Shown here in pieces: positions 1-5,982 of a DNA stretch of 8,308 bases (positions are counted from its first letter, which is position 1; each line of letters begins with the position of its first letter). Below the pieces are notes generated by a model. It saw only the letters and a list, made by a program, of their open reading frames with translations, did not search any database and had not been told where the DNA came from. This DNA comes from an uncultured Angelakisella sp. Lineage in GTDB: Bacteria > Bacillota > Clostridia > Oscillospirales > Ruminococcaceae. The translations under genes and the position numbers were made by a program. The stretch is from contig CAJUFK010000137.1 of assembly GCA_910585535.1 (NCBI GenBank), forward strand, positions 1-8,308. The letters run 5' to 3'.

Positions 1-1
1 G

Positions 2-21
2 CAAGCCTTTGAAAAGGCTTG
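2..21. repeat. Perfect inverted repeat (9-bp stem, 2-nt loop)
   Basis: CAAGCCTTT, a GA loop and AAAGGCTTG form a perfect 9-bp stem at the very left edge. Neither strand shows a clear T-tract right after the stem inside the window, so it is not a textbook intrinsic terminator. It could be the end of a gene or repeat lying to the left of the window. I see no coding potential around it. Confidence 0.5.
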
Positions 22-65
22 ACCTAAACTTTACACCCTTTGTCACGCAGTCGTTTACGTGGGTC

Positions 66-80
66 CTGCCTGGAGTCTTA
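66..80 (-). repeat. Inverted partial copy of the intergenic repeat motif
   Basis: On the minus strand these 15 bases read TAAGACTCCAGGCAG, identical to plus-strand bases 5687-5701 at the head of a repeat on the far side of the pump operon. The core GACTCCAGGCA is also at 162-172, 247-257 and 5573-5583. Only the head motif is recognisable here, so this is either a decayed fragment or the edge of a copy in opposite orientation. Confidence 0.55.
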
Positions 81-102
81 ACGGCGCTCTGGCCGAAGCG
101 CA

Positions 103-136
103 AAATCACCCCCCGCAGCCTGGCAATGGGTGATTT
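103..136. repeat. Inverted repeat, possible weak terminator of the pump operon
   Basis: AAATCACCC (103-111) is the exact reverse complement of GGGTGATTT (128-136), with a 16-nt loop. Read on the minus strand the second arm runs into TTTTGCG, so the structure could act as a weak intrinsic terminator about 170 bases past the permease stop codon. The loop is long and the T-run short, so the function is inferred and uncertain. Confidence 0.4.
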
Positions 137-160
137 CAACTCTCCGCCTTCTGCTGCTTG

Positions 161-220
161 CGACTCCAGGCACAACCTACGCCCCGGCACAACCGTTAGG
201 CGCGGAGCGCCGGGGAGGGT
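161..220 (+). repeat. Structured intergenic repeat, copy 1
   Basis: This 60-bp unit is repeated at 246-305 with five differences; the start-to-start distance is 85 bp. It opens with GACTCCAGGCA and ends with CCGGGGAGGGT followed by CTGCCTG, so its ends can pair (CAGGCA with TGCCTG). Inside is a small hairpin, GGCGC-GGA-GCGCC (199-211). The same head motif and a similar CCGGG-AGGGT-TGCCT tail occur in the repeats at 5560-5777, which suggests one family with a variable middle. No protein is encoded. Confidence 0.75.
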
Positions 221-245
221 CTGCCTGTGGGCGCTAGCCCACTTC

Positions 246-305
246 CGACTCCAGGCACAGCCTATGCCCCGGCACAACCTTTAGGCACGGAGTGCCGGGG
301 AGGGT
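246..305 (+). repeat. Structured intergenic repeat, copy 2
   Basis: This is the second tandem copy of the 60-bp unit, and it ends at the stop codon of the leftward RND permease gene. Its inner hairpin is GGCAC-GGA-GTGCC (284-296). Relative to copy 1 both sides of one base pair have changed (G202/C208 became A287/T293), so pairing is kept. A larger alternative stem, CCCCGGCAC (267-275) with GTGCCGGGG (292-300), is perfect here but carries a mismatch in copy 1. In the pump mRNA this is the immediate 3' UTR. No U-run follows on either strand, so it may stabilise an RNA end rather than terminate transcription. Confidence 0.75.
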
Positions 306-3300
306 TAGCTCTCTGCGGCCTTGGCCTCCTTCTTGGCGGCCCGCCGCGCCCGCTTCTCCTCCTTCCTCCGCTTCCGGTCCTCCTTGTCAAAAATGAGGTA
401 GAACGTCGGAATCAGAATCAGCGTCAGCAGCGTGGACATAATAAGCCCGCCAATAACTACGACGGCCATGCTCTCCATCATTTCCACCCCGGATCCCACC
501 GCCATGGGCACCAGTCCCACAATGGTGGTCAGCGAAGACATCAGGATGGGCCGCAGGCGCATCTTCCCCGCCCGGACCAGGGCCTCGTGGATCTCCACCC
601 CGTCCTCCCGGCGAAGGATGTTTACATAGTCGATGAGGACAATGGCGTTGTTTACCACGATGCCCTCCAGCATCACCAGTCCCAGCAGAGAGGTCATGTT
701 CACCGACGACCCGGTGACTGCCAGCCCCAGGAAGGAGCCCACCATGGCAAAGGGAATGGAGATGATGACCACGATGGGGAACCGCAGCGACTCAAACTGA
801 ATGGCCATCACTGCGAACACCAGATAGAGAGCCACCAGCAGGGCGTTGCCAATGGCGGCGAACTCCTCGTACATCATGTCCATCATGTTGCCCTGGGCTA
901 CCTCTACCCCGGCGGGAAGCTCCAGCTGGCTGCCCACTGCCTGGAGGACCTTGGCCGTCAGCTGGCTGACGTTGCTCCCCAGGTGGGGGGTGCCGGTAAC
1001 GGTGACCTGGTAGTCGCCGTCCTGGCGGGTAATAGAGGTGGGGGCCTCGGTGTAGACGATCTCCGCCATATCGGTGAGGGCCGCCTGGCCTCCGGTGGGG
1101 GTGTCGATCATCATGCCGTACAGGTCGCTGACATTCACGAACCGGTCCTTGGGAAGCTCCACCTTTACCGAATACTCGGTCTCCCCGTCCTGGATGGTCA
1201 TGGCCTCGATGCCGGTGAGCTGGCTGCGGACCGAGCCAAGCACCGCCATGGGGGTCATCCGGGCCGAGGCGGCCAGGATAGGATCCACCACAATCTCCGC
1301 CCGGGGGGCCCCGTTGGAAAGGCTGGTGGTGGCGCCGTCAAACTCCGGCATGGCCGCAATCAAATCCCGCAGTTCGTTGGCGGTTTCCTCCAGGGTGGTC
1401 AGATCCGGCCCCTGGAGGGTGATGTCCACGTTTTGGGAGGCAAGCATGGACATCATGTCGTTGGCGGACACCTCAACGACGCAGTTGGGCACTAACTTGG
1501 ACTGGTCCCGGATCTCCTGGACAAATTCCTCGTCGGAAAGGGCGGCGTCCTCCCGCAGGGTGACGCTGATGGAGGCGGAGCTGCTTCCCATCATGCCGCC
1601 GCTGCCCACGCTCATGGAATAGCTTTCCACGTCGGGGTGCTGGCTCACCATCTCCTCCAGCTGGGCCATAATCTCGTTGGTGCTTTCCAGGTTCAGCCCG
1701 CTTTTGGTCTCTACCGACAGGTTGATGTTGCCGCTGCTCATGCTGGGCATCAGCTCCTGGGGCACTATGGCAAAGAGGACCACAGCCAGCACCAGCAGCA
1801 GAACGGCGGTGGAGACCACCAGCTTGCGCTTATGGAGCAGCTTGGCGATCAGATTCCCATACCGCTCCTCCACCTTGCCCATGAGGCGGTAGGCGATAAA
1901 GTCGTTTCGCTCGTGGGGCTGGAGCTGGACAAAGAGAAGGGGCACCAGGGTGATTGCGCTTACCAGAGAGGCGGTAAGGGAAAAGACGATGGTATAGGCC
2001 ACGTCATGGAACAGCTGGCCGGAGATGCCCTCGATCATGGCAATGGGCAGAAACACCACCACGGTGGTCAGGGTGGAGGCAATAACCGAGCTGGTGACCA
2101 GCTCCGCCCCCTTGACAACCTTCTCCCGATAGGAGGTCCCCCCCATATCCCGGGTGGACTTAAAGCAGCTGTCGATGACCACGATGGAGTTGTCCACCAG
2201 CATTCCGATGCCGATGACCAGGCCCCCCAGGGACATCATGTTGATGGTCATGCCCAGGAAGGACATAAGGATTAGGGCGGTGAGAACCGACAGGGGCATG
2301 GAGATGGCCACGATGGCGGAAGCTCTCCACTCCCCCAGGAACATCCAAAGGACCACCACGGCGATGGCCAGGCCCTCCACCAGGCTGAGTACCACCTGCT
2401 TGATGTTCTCCATGATCTCCTCGCCGCTGTTGTAGGAGACCTCCAGGGTGATGCCCAGGCCGCTGTTGTTAAGGCGTTCCACCTCCTTGGCGACCTGCTG
2501 GCAGATGCCCACGGTGTTGCCGCTTTGTTCCTTGGTCACCGAAAGGCTGATGGCGTCCATGCCGTTGCGGCGGCTGTAAGAGGTCTCCTCCTCGTCCGCC
2601 ATAATGACCTGGGCCACGTCGGAAACATGGATGACGTCCCCGCTGGACAGGGTGATGGGCACGCTTTCCAGGGTGCGGTAGTTCTGGATCTTCTGGCTGC
2701 CGGTAAGGTCCACGGTGATGTTCCCCCGGTCCAGGGATCCCATGGTAAGTTCAAACTCCGCAGTGGCGATGGCGTTGCTCACCGACTGCATGGTCAAACC
2801 GTACTGGGTCATCTTGTTCTCGTCCAGCAGCACCTGGATATACTGGCGGCTGCCGCCGAACACCGAGACGTCAGAGACCCCTTCGATCCGTTCCAGTTCC
2901 GGAATGATGTTGTCCTCGACGTAGTTCTTCAGGTTATCCCCGGCGTTGGCCTCCACCGAAAGGGACATGATGCTGCTGTTCATGGCGCTCATGTTCATCT
3001 CGATGATGGTGGGGTCCTGGGCGTCGTCGGGGAGCTGGATCATCGCCAGGGCGGAGGTGACGTCCTGGTACTTTTTGTCGATGTCCACCCCGTAGTAGAA
3101 CTGCAGAACGGTAATGCCCATGTTCTCACTGGACATGGAGGTGGTGGAATCCACCTCCGAGATGGTGGCAAGGGCGGTCTCCACCCGGTCGGTCACCGAG
3201 CGGTCGATCTCCTCCGGGGAGGCCCCGTAGTAGGGGGTCATAATCATCAGAACGGGCATCGCTATCTCCGGGGTGGATTCCAGAGGCATCCGGAACACCG

Positions 3301-3385
3301 AGGAGGCGCCGAAGACGATGAGGCTCAGCACGCAGATAAAGACGCAGACCGGCCTCTTAATGGAAAAGCGCGGGATGGAAAACAT
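305..3385 (-). CDS. RND efflux permease, HAE-1/AcrB type
   Basis: This is an inner-membrane proton-driven exporter subunit of about 1026 residues, the usual length of the AcrB/HAE-1 family. The two-fold RND layout is visible: TM1 at about 10-30, a large extracytoplasmic loop to about 325, TM2-TM6 at about 330-490, TM7 at about 522-542, a second loop to about 840, and TM8-TM12 at about 843-1000, followed by a highly charged Lys/Arg/Glu tail. The TM4 motif is GMLVDNSIVVID (about 394-405). The first of the two AcrB proton-relay aspartates (D407) is kept; the second (D408) is Asn, as in many family members. TM10 reads VVNNAIVLIDY, with Asn where AcrB has Lys940. The extracytoplasmic loops are rich in Met. 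I start the gene at ATG 3385, six bases after AGGGGG, rather than at the TTG one codon upstream. It lies 16 bp after the adaptor gene, so the two are surely co-transcribed. No outer-membrane channel gene is nearby. The substrate cannot be read from sequence; drugs, detergents, lipids or metals are all possible. Confidence 0.95.
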   Translation of the reverse strand: MFSIPRFSIKRPVCVFICVLSLIVFGASSVFRMPLESTPEIAMPVLMIMTPYYGASPEEIDRSVTDRVETALATISEVDSTTSMSSENMGITVLQFYYGVDIDKKYQDVTSALAMIQLPDDAQDPTIIEMNMSAMNSSIMSLSVEANAGDNLKNYVEDNIIPELERIEGVSDVSVFGGSRQYIQVLLDENKMTQYGLTMQSVSNAIATAEFELTMGSLDRGNITVDLTGSQKIQNYRTLESVPITLSSGDVIHVSDVAQVIMADEEETSYSRRNGMDAISLSVTKEQSGNTVGICQQVAKEVERLNNSGLGITLEVSYNSGEEIMENIKQVVLSLVEGLAIAVVVLWMFLGEWRASAIVAISMPLSVLTALILMSFLGMTINMMSLGGLVIGIGMLVDNSIVVIDSCFKSTRDMGGTSYREKVVKGAELVTSSVIASTLTTVVVFLPIAMIEGISGQLFHDVAYTIVFSLTASLVSAITLVPLLFVQLQPHERNDFIAYRLMGKVEERYGNLIAKLLHKRKLVVSTAVLLLVLAVVLFAIVPQELMPSMSSGNINLSVETKSGLNLESTNEIMAQLEEMVSQHPDVESYSMSVGSGGMMGSSSASISVTLREDAALSDEEFVQEIRDQSKLVPNCVVEVSANDMMSMLASQNVDITLQGPDLTTLEETANELRDLIAAMPEFDGATTSLSNGAPRAEIVVDPILAASARMTPMAVLGSVRSQLTGIEAMTIQDGETEYSVKVELPKDRFVNVSDLYGMMIDTPTGGQAALTDMAEIVYTEAPTSITRQDGDYQVTVTGTPHLGSNVSQLTAKVLQAVGSQLELPAGVEVAQGNMMDMMYEEFAAIGNALLVALYLVFAVMAIQFESLRFPIVVIISIPFAMVGSFLGLAVTGSSVNMTSLLGLVMLEGIVVNNAIVLIDYVNILRREDGVEIHEALVRAGKMRLRPILMSSLTTIVGLVPMAVGSGVEMMESMAVVVIGGLIMSTLLTLILIPTFYLIFDKEDRKRRKEEKRARRAAKKEAKAAES

Positions 3386-3401
3386 CAAATTCCCCCTTTT
3401 G

Positions 3402-4781
3402 TCACTGGGCCATTGTTACAGCGGCCCCGTCCTTCAGGTCCGGGTGCCAGGTGGTGATAATCTGGTCCTCCTTGGTAAGGCCGGAGAGAATGACGATCTC
3501 CTCGGCGGAGGAAATACCGGTGGTCACATCGGTTCGGACCGCCTTGCCGTCCCGGTAGACGTAGACGAAGGGCTGGTTGCCGTCGTACTCCAAAAGATCC
3601 AGGGAGAGGAGCATGGCGTCCTCCGCCTTGGCGGTGCTGGCCTTCACCTTCACCACTCCCCCGGAGCGGCTGGTGCCCAGGGGCTCATCGGTTTGGGCCT
3701 TGGCGGCGTAAAGGCCGGTCTGGGGGTTGGCGGCGTTGGCCAGCTCGGTGATCTGGGCGGAAAACTCCTGGCCGTTGTAGACCACCGTCACCGGGGAACC
3801 CACCGACAGGGCGTTGGCCCCGTCCTCCGACAGGTTAAAGGAGACCATGGGGGCTGCGCCCTCCTGGTCGATGACATAGGCCGGGGCCCCGGGGGAGACC
3901 ATATCGCTGACCGCCACGTTTTTGGCCGAGACGATGCCGGAGACCGGGGCATAGACCTTGGCCTCATTAAGCGCCTTCATGGCGTTGTCGTAGCTGATCT
4001 TGGCCAGGTCGATCTGGCTCTGGACGGTGCCGGTGATGCCCTCGTCCTCGTCGCCCTTGGTGTTCTTATAGGTGTCCCGGGCGTTGACCAGGTTCTTCCG
4101 GGCGCTGGAGACCTGCTCATCCAGCTTGTCGTAGTTCTGGATATAGGCGTTCTGGGCCTGGTTGTAGCCCTCCGCCGCCGCTGCCGCCGCCTTTTCCAGG
4201 GCCGCGATGTCTTCGTCTGTAGGCTTTTGGTCCTCGGGAAGGTTGGGGTCGTTTTTCAGCGCCTTGGCATCTTCCAGGGCCTTCTGCGCCTTATCCATCC
4301 CCGCCTTTGCGGCGTCCCGGGCGTCCTCGATGGCGTCCCGGTTGTCCTTCAGGGTGGTGTACATATCCCCAGCGCTGTCCCAAGCGCTTTTTGTCTGGAT
4401 AATGGTGGTGTTGCTGCCGGAAACGGCGGCCTCGTACTGGAGGCGGGCGGTCTCCGCCATGGTCTCCAGGGTCTCGGTGTCCAGCTCAAAAAGGAGCTGG
4501 CCCTTTTCCACGTGCTGGCCGGGGGTGACGTAGGTCTCCAGCACCTTGGCCTGGGAGGTGGCGTAGACCTTAATGCTTTCGGCGGACTCCACCCGGCCTA
4601 CAAACTCGGTCTGCCGGTCGATGGTGCCCTGGCTGGCGGAGGTGGTATGTACCTCGATGGCCTGGACGCTCCCCTCCTCTCCCTGGGCGGGAAGGGCGGG
4701 ACCTCCGCAGGCGGTAAGGACCAAAAGGGCCCCCGCCGCGGCGGCGGTGATGCGGACAAAGTGATCGTTTCTTTTCTTCAT
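3402..4781 (-). CDS. RND adaptor (membrane fusion protein), lipoprotein
   Basis: This is the adaptor partner of the downstream permease, 459 residues. The N-terminus has a positive start (MKKR), a hydrophobic Ala/Leu segment and the lipobox LTAC, with the predicted lipidated Cys at residue 25, so the mature protein should be anchored outside the cytoplasmic membrane. The barrel-sandwich (lipoyl-like) domain is split: first half about 66-101 (VTPGQHVEKGQLLFELD) and second half about 273-306 (VYAPVSGIVSAKNVAV). Between them lies a long Ala/Lys/Glu/Asp-rich alpha-helical hairpin (about 103-272) with a Pro-containing turn near 178-188 and a KAAAAAA stretch near 197-203. Beta-barrel and membrane-proximal domains follow (about 310-459). 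GGAGG stands nine bases before ATG 4781. The gene begins 56 bp after the marR stop and ends 16 bp before the permease start, giving a MarR-adaptor-permease operon. In a single-membrane cell the hairpin cannot dock on a TolC-like channel, so its distal partner is unclear. Confidence 0.93.
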   Translation of the reverse strand: MKKRNDHFVRITAAAAGALLVLTACGGPALPAQGEEGSVQAIEVHTTSASQGTIDRQTEFVGRVESAESIKVYATSQAKVLETYVTPGQHVEKGQLLFELDTETLETMAETARLQYEAAVSGSNTTIIQTKSAWDSAGDMYTTLKDNRDAIEDARDAAKAGMDKAQKALEDAKALKNDPNLPEDQKPTDEDIAALEKAAAAAAEGYNQAQNAYIQNYDKLDEQVSSARKNLVNARDTYKNTKGDEDEGITGTVQSQIDLAKISYDNAMKALNEAKVYAPVSGIVSAKNVAVSDMVSPGAPAYVIDQEGAAPMVSFNLSEDGANALSVGSPVTVVYNGQEFSAQITELANAANPQTGLYAAKAQTDEPLGTSRSGGVVKVKASTAKAEDAMLLSLDLLEYDGNQPFVYVYRDGKAVRTDVTTGISSAEEIVILSGLTKEDQIITTWHPDLKDGAAVTMAQ

Positions 4782-4837
4782 AAACGCTTTCCTCCACGAT
4801 TTTTGTAAGACTAACGATGCCGGCCGGCTTCGAGGCC

Positions 4838-5362
4838 CTAGGGCGTGGCTGCGGCGGCAGCCGCCTTCTCCGGCAGGCTTTCCTCCTCCCAGATCTGTCC
4901 GCAGTTATCCAAAAGCCGCAGGAGCATCCGGTTGAGGGTGTCAAATTCCTGGGGGGTGAAACCCTGGAACATCTGCTCCAGCATCACCTCGGCGCTGGGG
5001 TGAAGCCGCTCTCCCAGCTGGACGCATTTTTCGGTGAGGCGAACCTCCCGGTACCGGCGGTCCTTGCTGCCCACCACCCGGGTGATGAAGCCCTTCCGCT
5101 CCATCCTTTTCAGAATCCCGGTCACCGTGGGGTTGGAGAGGTGCAGCTCCTCCTCGATGTCCCGCTGGTTCACCGGCCCTCCGCAGCCGTGGGCTATGCA
5201 GATAAGGGCGTCCAGCTGGGCGGAGGTAAGGTCGACCCCCATCTCCCGCAGGGCCTGGTCCACCCCCTGCTGCATGGCATGGTGAAGGAGCCGGTACAGG
5301 CGCAGGAACTCCATCGCCTTGCGGATCTGTGTGGTAAACAGCCAGCTGCTGTTCCCCTTCAT
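4838..5362 (-). CDS. MarR-family transcriptional regulator
   Basis: A 174-residue winged-helix regulator, somewhat longer than the usual 140-160. Helical dimerisation segments flank the DNA-binding core: N-terminal helices about 14-40, winged helix-turn-helix about 46-110 (recognition helix around LSNPTVTGILKRMERKGF at 75-92, wing RVVGSKDRRYREVRLT at 95-110 with the family's D-R-R signature), and C-terminal helices about 112-160. The end is an Ala-rich tail (EKAAAAAAATP). It is the first gene of the operon with the adaptor and permease, so it most likely represses its own operon and is released by a pump substrate or a related ligand; this is inferred from MarR-family behaviour. The start at ATG 5362 lies about 30 bases from the predicted transcription start and is preceded by a G-run (GGGGGG) at slightly long spacing. 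An in-frame Met at residue 17 is a less likely alternative because it would remove part of the first helix. Confidence 0.92.
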   Translation of the reverse strand: MKGNSSWLFTTQIRKAMEFLRLYRLLHHAMQQGVDQALREMGVDLTSAQLDALICIAHGCGGPVNQRDIEEELHLSNPTVTGILKRMERKGFITRVVGSKDRRYREVRLTEKCVQLGERLHPSAEVMLEQMFQGFTPQEFDTLNRMLLRLLDNCGQIWEEESLPEKAAAAAATP

Positions 5363-5388
5363 GTCAGTCCATCCCCCCTGTCAAAGGT

Positions 5389-5408
5389 GTGCCTATTAAA
5401 TATAGCAC
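5389..5408. promoter_or_regulatory. Candidate MarR operator over the operon promoter
   Basis: GTGCCTATTAAATATAGCAC contains the arms GTGC(C)TAT and ATAGCAC, inverted repeats apart from one extra C. It covers the -10 box and the predicted transcription start of the marR operon, a typical position for a MarR-family repressor site. Binding by the adjacent MarR protein is inferred. Confidence 0.5.
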
Positions 5409-5427
5409 GCTATGTTTTTGCCGTCAA
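5399..5427 (-). promoter_or_regulatory. Promoter of the marR-adaptor-permease operon
   Basis: On the minus strand a -35 box TTGACG (5422-5427) is separated by exactly 17 bases from a -10 box TATATT (5399-5404). This predicts a start near 5392 and a leader of about 30 bases before marR. It is the only good promoter seen for the three leftward genes, since the gaps between those genes are short. Confidence 0.75.
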
Positions 5428-5443
5428 CTACACCAAATCACAA

Positions 5444-5459
5444 TTTACAAATTCGTAAA
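5444..5459. promoter_or_regulatory. AT-rich palindrome upstream of the marR promoter
   Basis: TTTACAAATTCGTAAA is a 16-bp palindrome with a single mismatched pair, lying 16 bases beyond the -35 box of the marR operon. Its size and symmetry fit a dimeric regulator site. It could be a second MarR site or the site of another factor. It shares little sequence with the palindrome on the promoter itself. Confidence 0.4.
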
Positions 5460-5559
5460 ACTCCCACCAAAATCTCTTCACAGTAGCCGGTCCTCCCAAA
5501 ATTTCCCCCTGCTGTTTTGCGGGAGCCCGGAACACTTGGGAGCCTTTTCTGCCGCGCCG

Positions 5560-5660
5560 TTTGGATGCTTTAGACTCCAGGCAGCTGCCAGGATTTCAAA
5601 CAAAGGTAAGGCCCCCTCTTTCGAGGGGGCCGGGTAGGGTGTGCCTCGGCGGCTACGCCG
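5560..5660 (+). repeat. 101-bp direct repeat, copy 1
   Basis: This unit is repeated at 5677-5777 with five differences in 101 bases; the offset is 117 bp. It runs from TTTGGAT through GACTCCAGGCAGCTGC, a perfect 9-bp hairpin and CCGGGTAGGGTGTGCCT to CGGCG-GCTA-CGCCG. AGGCA near the head can pair with TGCCT near the tail, as in the repeats at 161-305. It is non-coding: the reading frame across it is just the repeat and the tRNA read through. Confidence 0.85.
5598..5631 (-). terminator. GAAA-capped hairpin, second terminator candidate
   Basis: On the minus strand GGCCCCCTC-GAAA-GAGGGGGCC (5610-5631) forms a 9-bp stem closed by a GNRA tetraloop and is followed by a T-containing tract (TTACCTTTGTTTG). 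It lies downstream of the tRNA and of the copy at 5727-5748, so it could act as a back-up terminator that shields the marR promoter from read-through. The T-tract is interrupted, so efficiency is uncertain. Confidence 0.5.
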
Positions 5661-5676
5661 TATCAGCGTAAAATAC

Positions 5677-5777
5677 TTTGGATACTTAAGACTCCAGGCA
5701 GCTGCTAGGATTTCAAACAAACGTAAGGCCCCCTCTTTCGAGGGGGCCGGGTAGGGTGTGCCTCGGCGGCTGCGCCG
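5677..5777 (+). repeat. 101-bp direct repeat, copy 2
   Basis: Second copy of the unit at 5560-5660, ending 11 bases before the encoded CCA end of the tRNA. The differences are single substitutions, and both hairpins are intact in each copy: the 9-bp GC stem at 5727-5748 and CGGCG-GCTG-CGCCG, where only a loop base differs from copy 1. Keeping both stems suggests the fold matters or that the duplication is recent. Confidence 0.85.
5715..5748 (-). terminator. Probable intrinsic terminator of tRNA-Val
   Basis: On the minus strand, about 40 bases past the 3' end of the tRNA, GGCCCCCTC-GAAA-GAGGGGGCC (5727-5748) forms a perfect 9-bp stem with a GNRA loop, followed by TTACGTTTGTTTG. Position and orientation fit termination of the tRNA transcript. 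On the plus strand the stem is followed by G-rich DNA, so it would not terminate in that direction. Confidence 0.6.
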
Positions 5778-5788
5778 CGGCCACGCCG

Positions 5789-5864
5789 TGGTGGGCGGTA
5801 AGGGACTTGAACCCCTGACCCCCTGCACGTCAAGCAGGTGCTCTTCCAGCTGAGCTAACCGCCC
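5789..5864 (-). tRNA. tRNA-Val (anticodon GAC)
   Basis: The minus strand folds into a complete 76-nt cloverleaf: acceptor GGGCGGT paired with ACCGCCC, a D-arm GCTC/GAGC, anticodon stem CCTGC/GCAGG around loop TTGACGT (anticodon GAC, valine GUC/GUU codons), a variable region GGGTC, and T-arm AGGGG-TTCAAGT-CCCTT with one G-T wobble. The discriminator base is A and the CCA end is encoded in the DNA (5789-5791). It stands alone and is transcribed divergently from ruvC. Confidence 0.97.
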
Positions 5865-5894
5865 ATCCTTGCCGCCATCACTGACAGCTTTTAC

Positions 5895-5923
5895 ATTATA
5901 CACGAGGGCACGGGAAAAATCAA
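5895..5923 (-). promoter_or_regulatory. Promoter of tRNA-Val
   Basis: On the minus strand -35 TTGATT (5918-5923) and a consensus -10 TATAAT (5895-5900) are 17 bases apart. The predicted start near 5888 gives a 5' leader of about 24 bases before the mature tRNA, as expected for an RNase P substrate. Confidence 0.8.
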
Positions 5924-5982
5924 GCCCTAATTTTCGCTTTTTTGGATATTTTCTTGGACAGGCAGGAAATCGGCGAAAAGAA

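Noticed and set aside
9..284. Small 91-residue plus-strand frame at the left edge
   Set aside because: No ribosome site, and it runs through hairpins and the tandem repeat; its sequence resembles no protein.
161..305. Possible CRISPR array from the repeated units
   Set aside because: Only two copies, 60 bp long with a 25-bp gap and internal hairpins; no short regular repeats or cas genes.
227..1495. Long open frame on the plus strand opposite the permease
   Set aside because: The translation is a His/Gly/Gln-rich low-complexity string with no domain; it arises from GC-rich third codon positions of the permease on the other strand.
2525..3457. Plus-strand open frame opposite the N-terminal half of the permease
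   Set aside because: Same antisense artefact: Gly/His/Val-rich, no recognisable fold, overlaps a clear RND gene.
3273..4808. 511-residue plus-strand open frame opposite the adaptor gene
   Set aside because: Gly/Val/Leu-rich shadow frame, no ribosome site or domain; the minus-strand adaptor has a lipobox, barrel-sandwich domain and ribosome site.
4819..4828. 10-bp palindrome GCCGGCCGGC between marR and the adaptor gene
   Set aside because: Short and pure GC, with no T-run and no promoter next to it; likely composition.
5478..5903. Minus-strand open frame across the tRNA and repeats
   Set aside because: It contains the usual conceptual translation of a tRNA (LAQLEEHLLDVQGVRGSSP) plus two copies of the repeat read through; not a protein gene.
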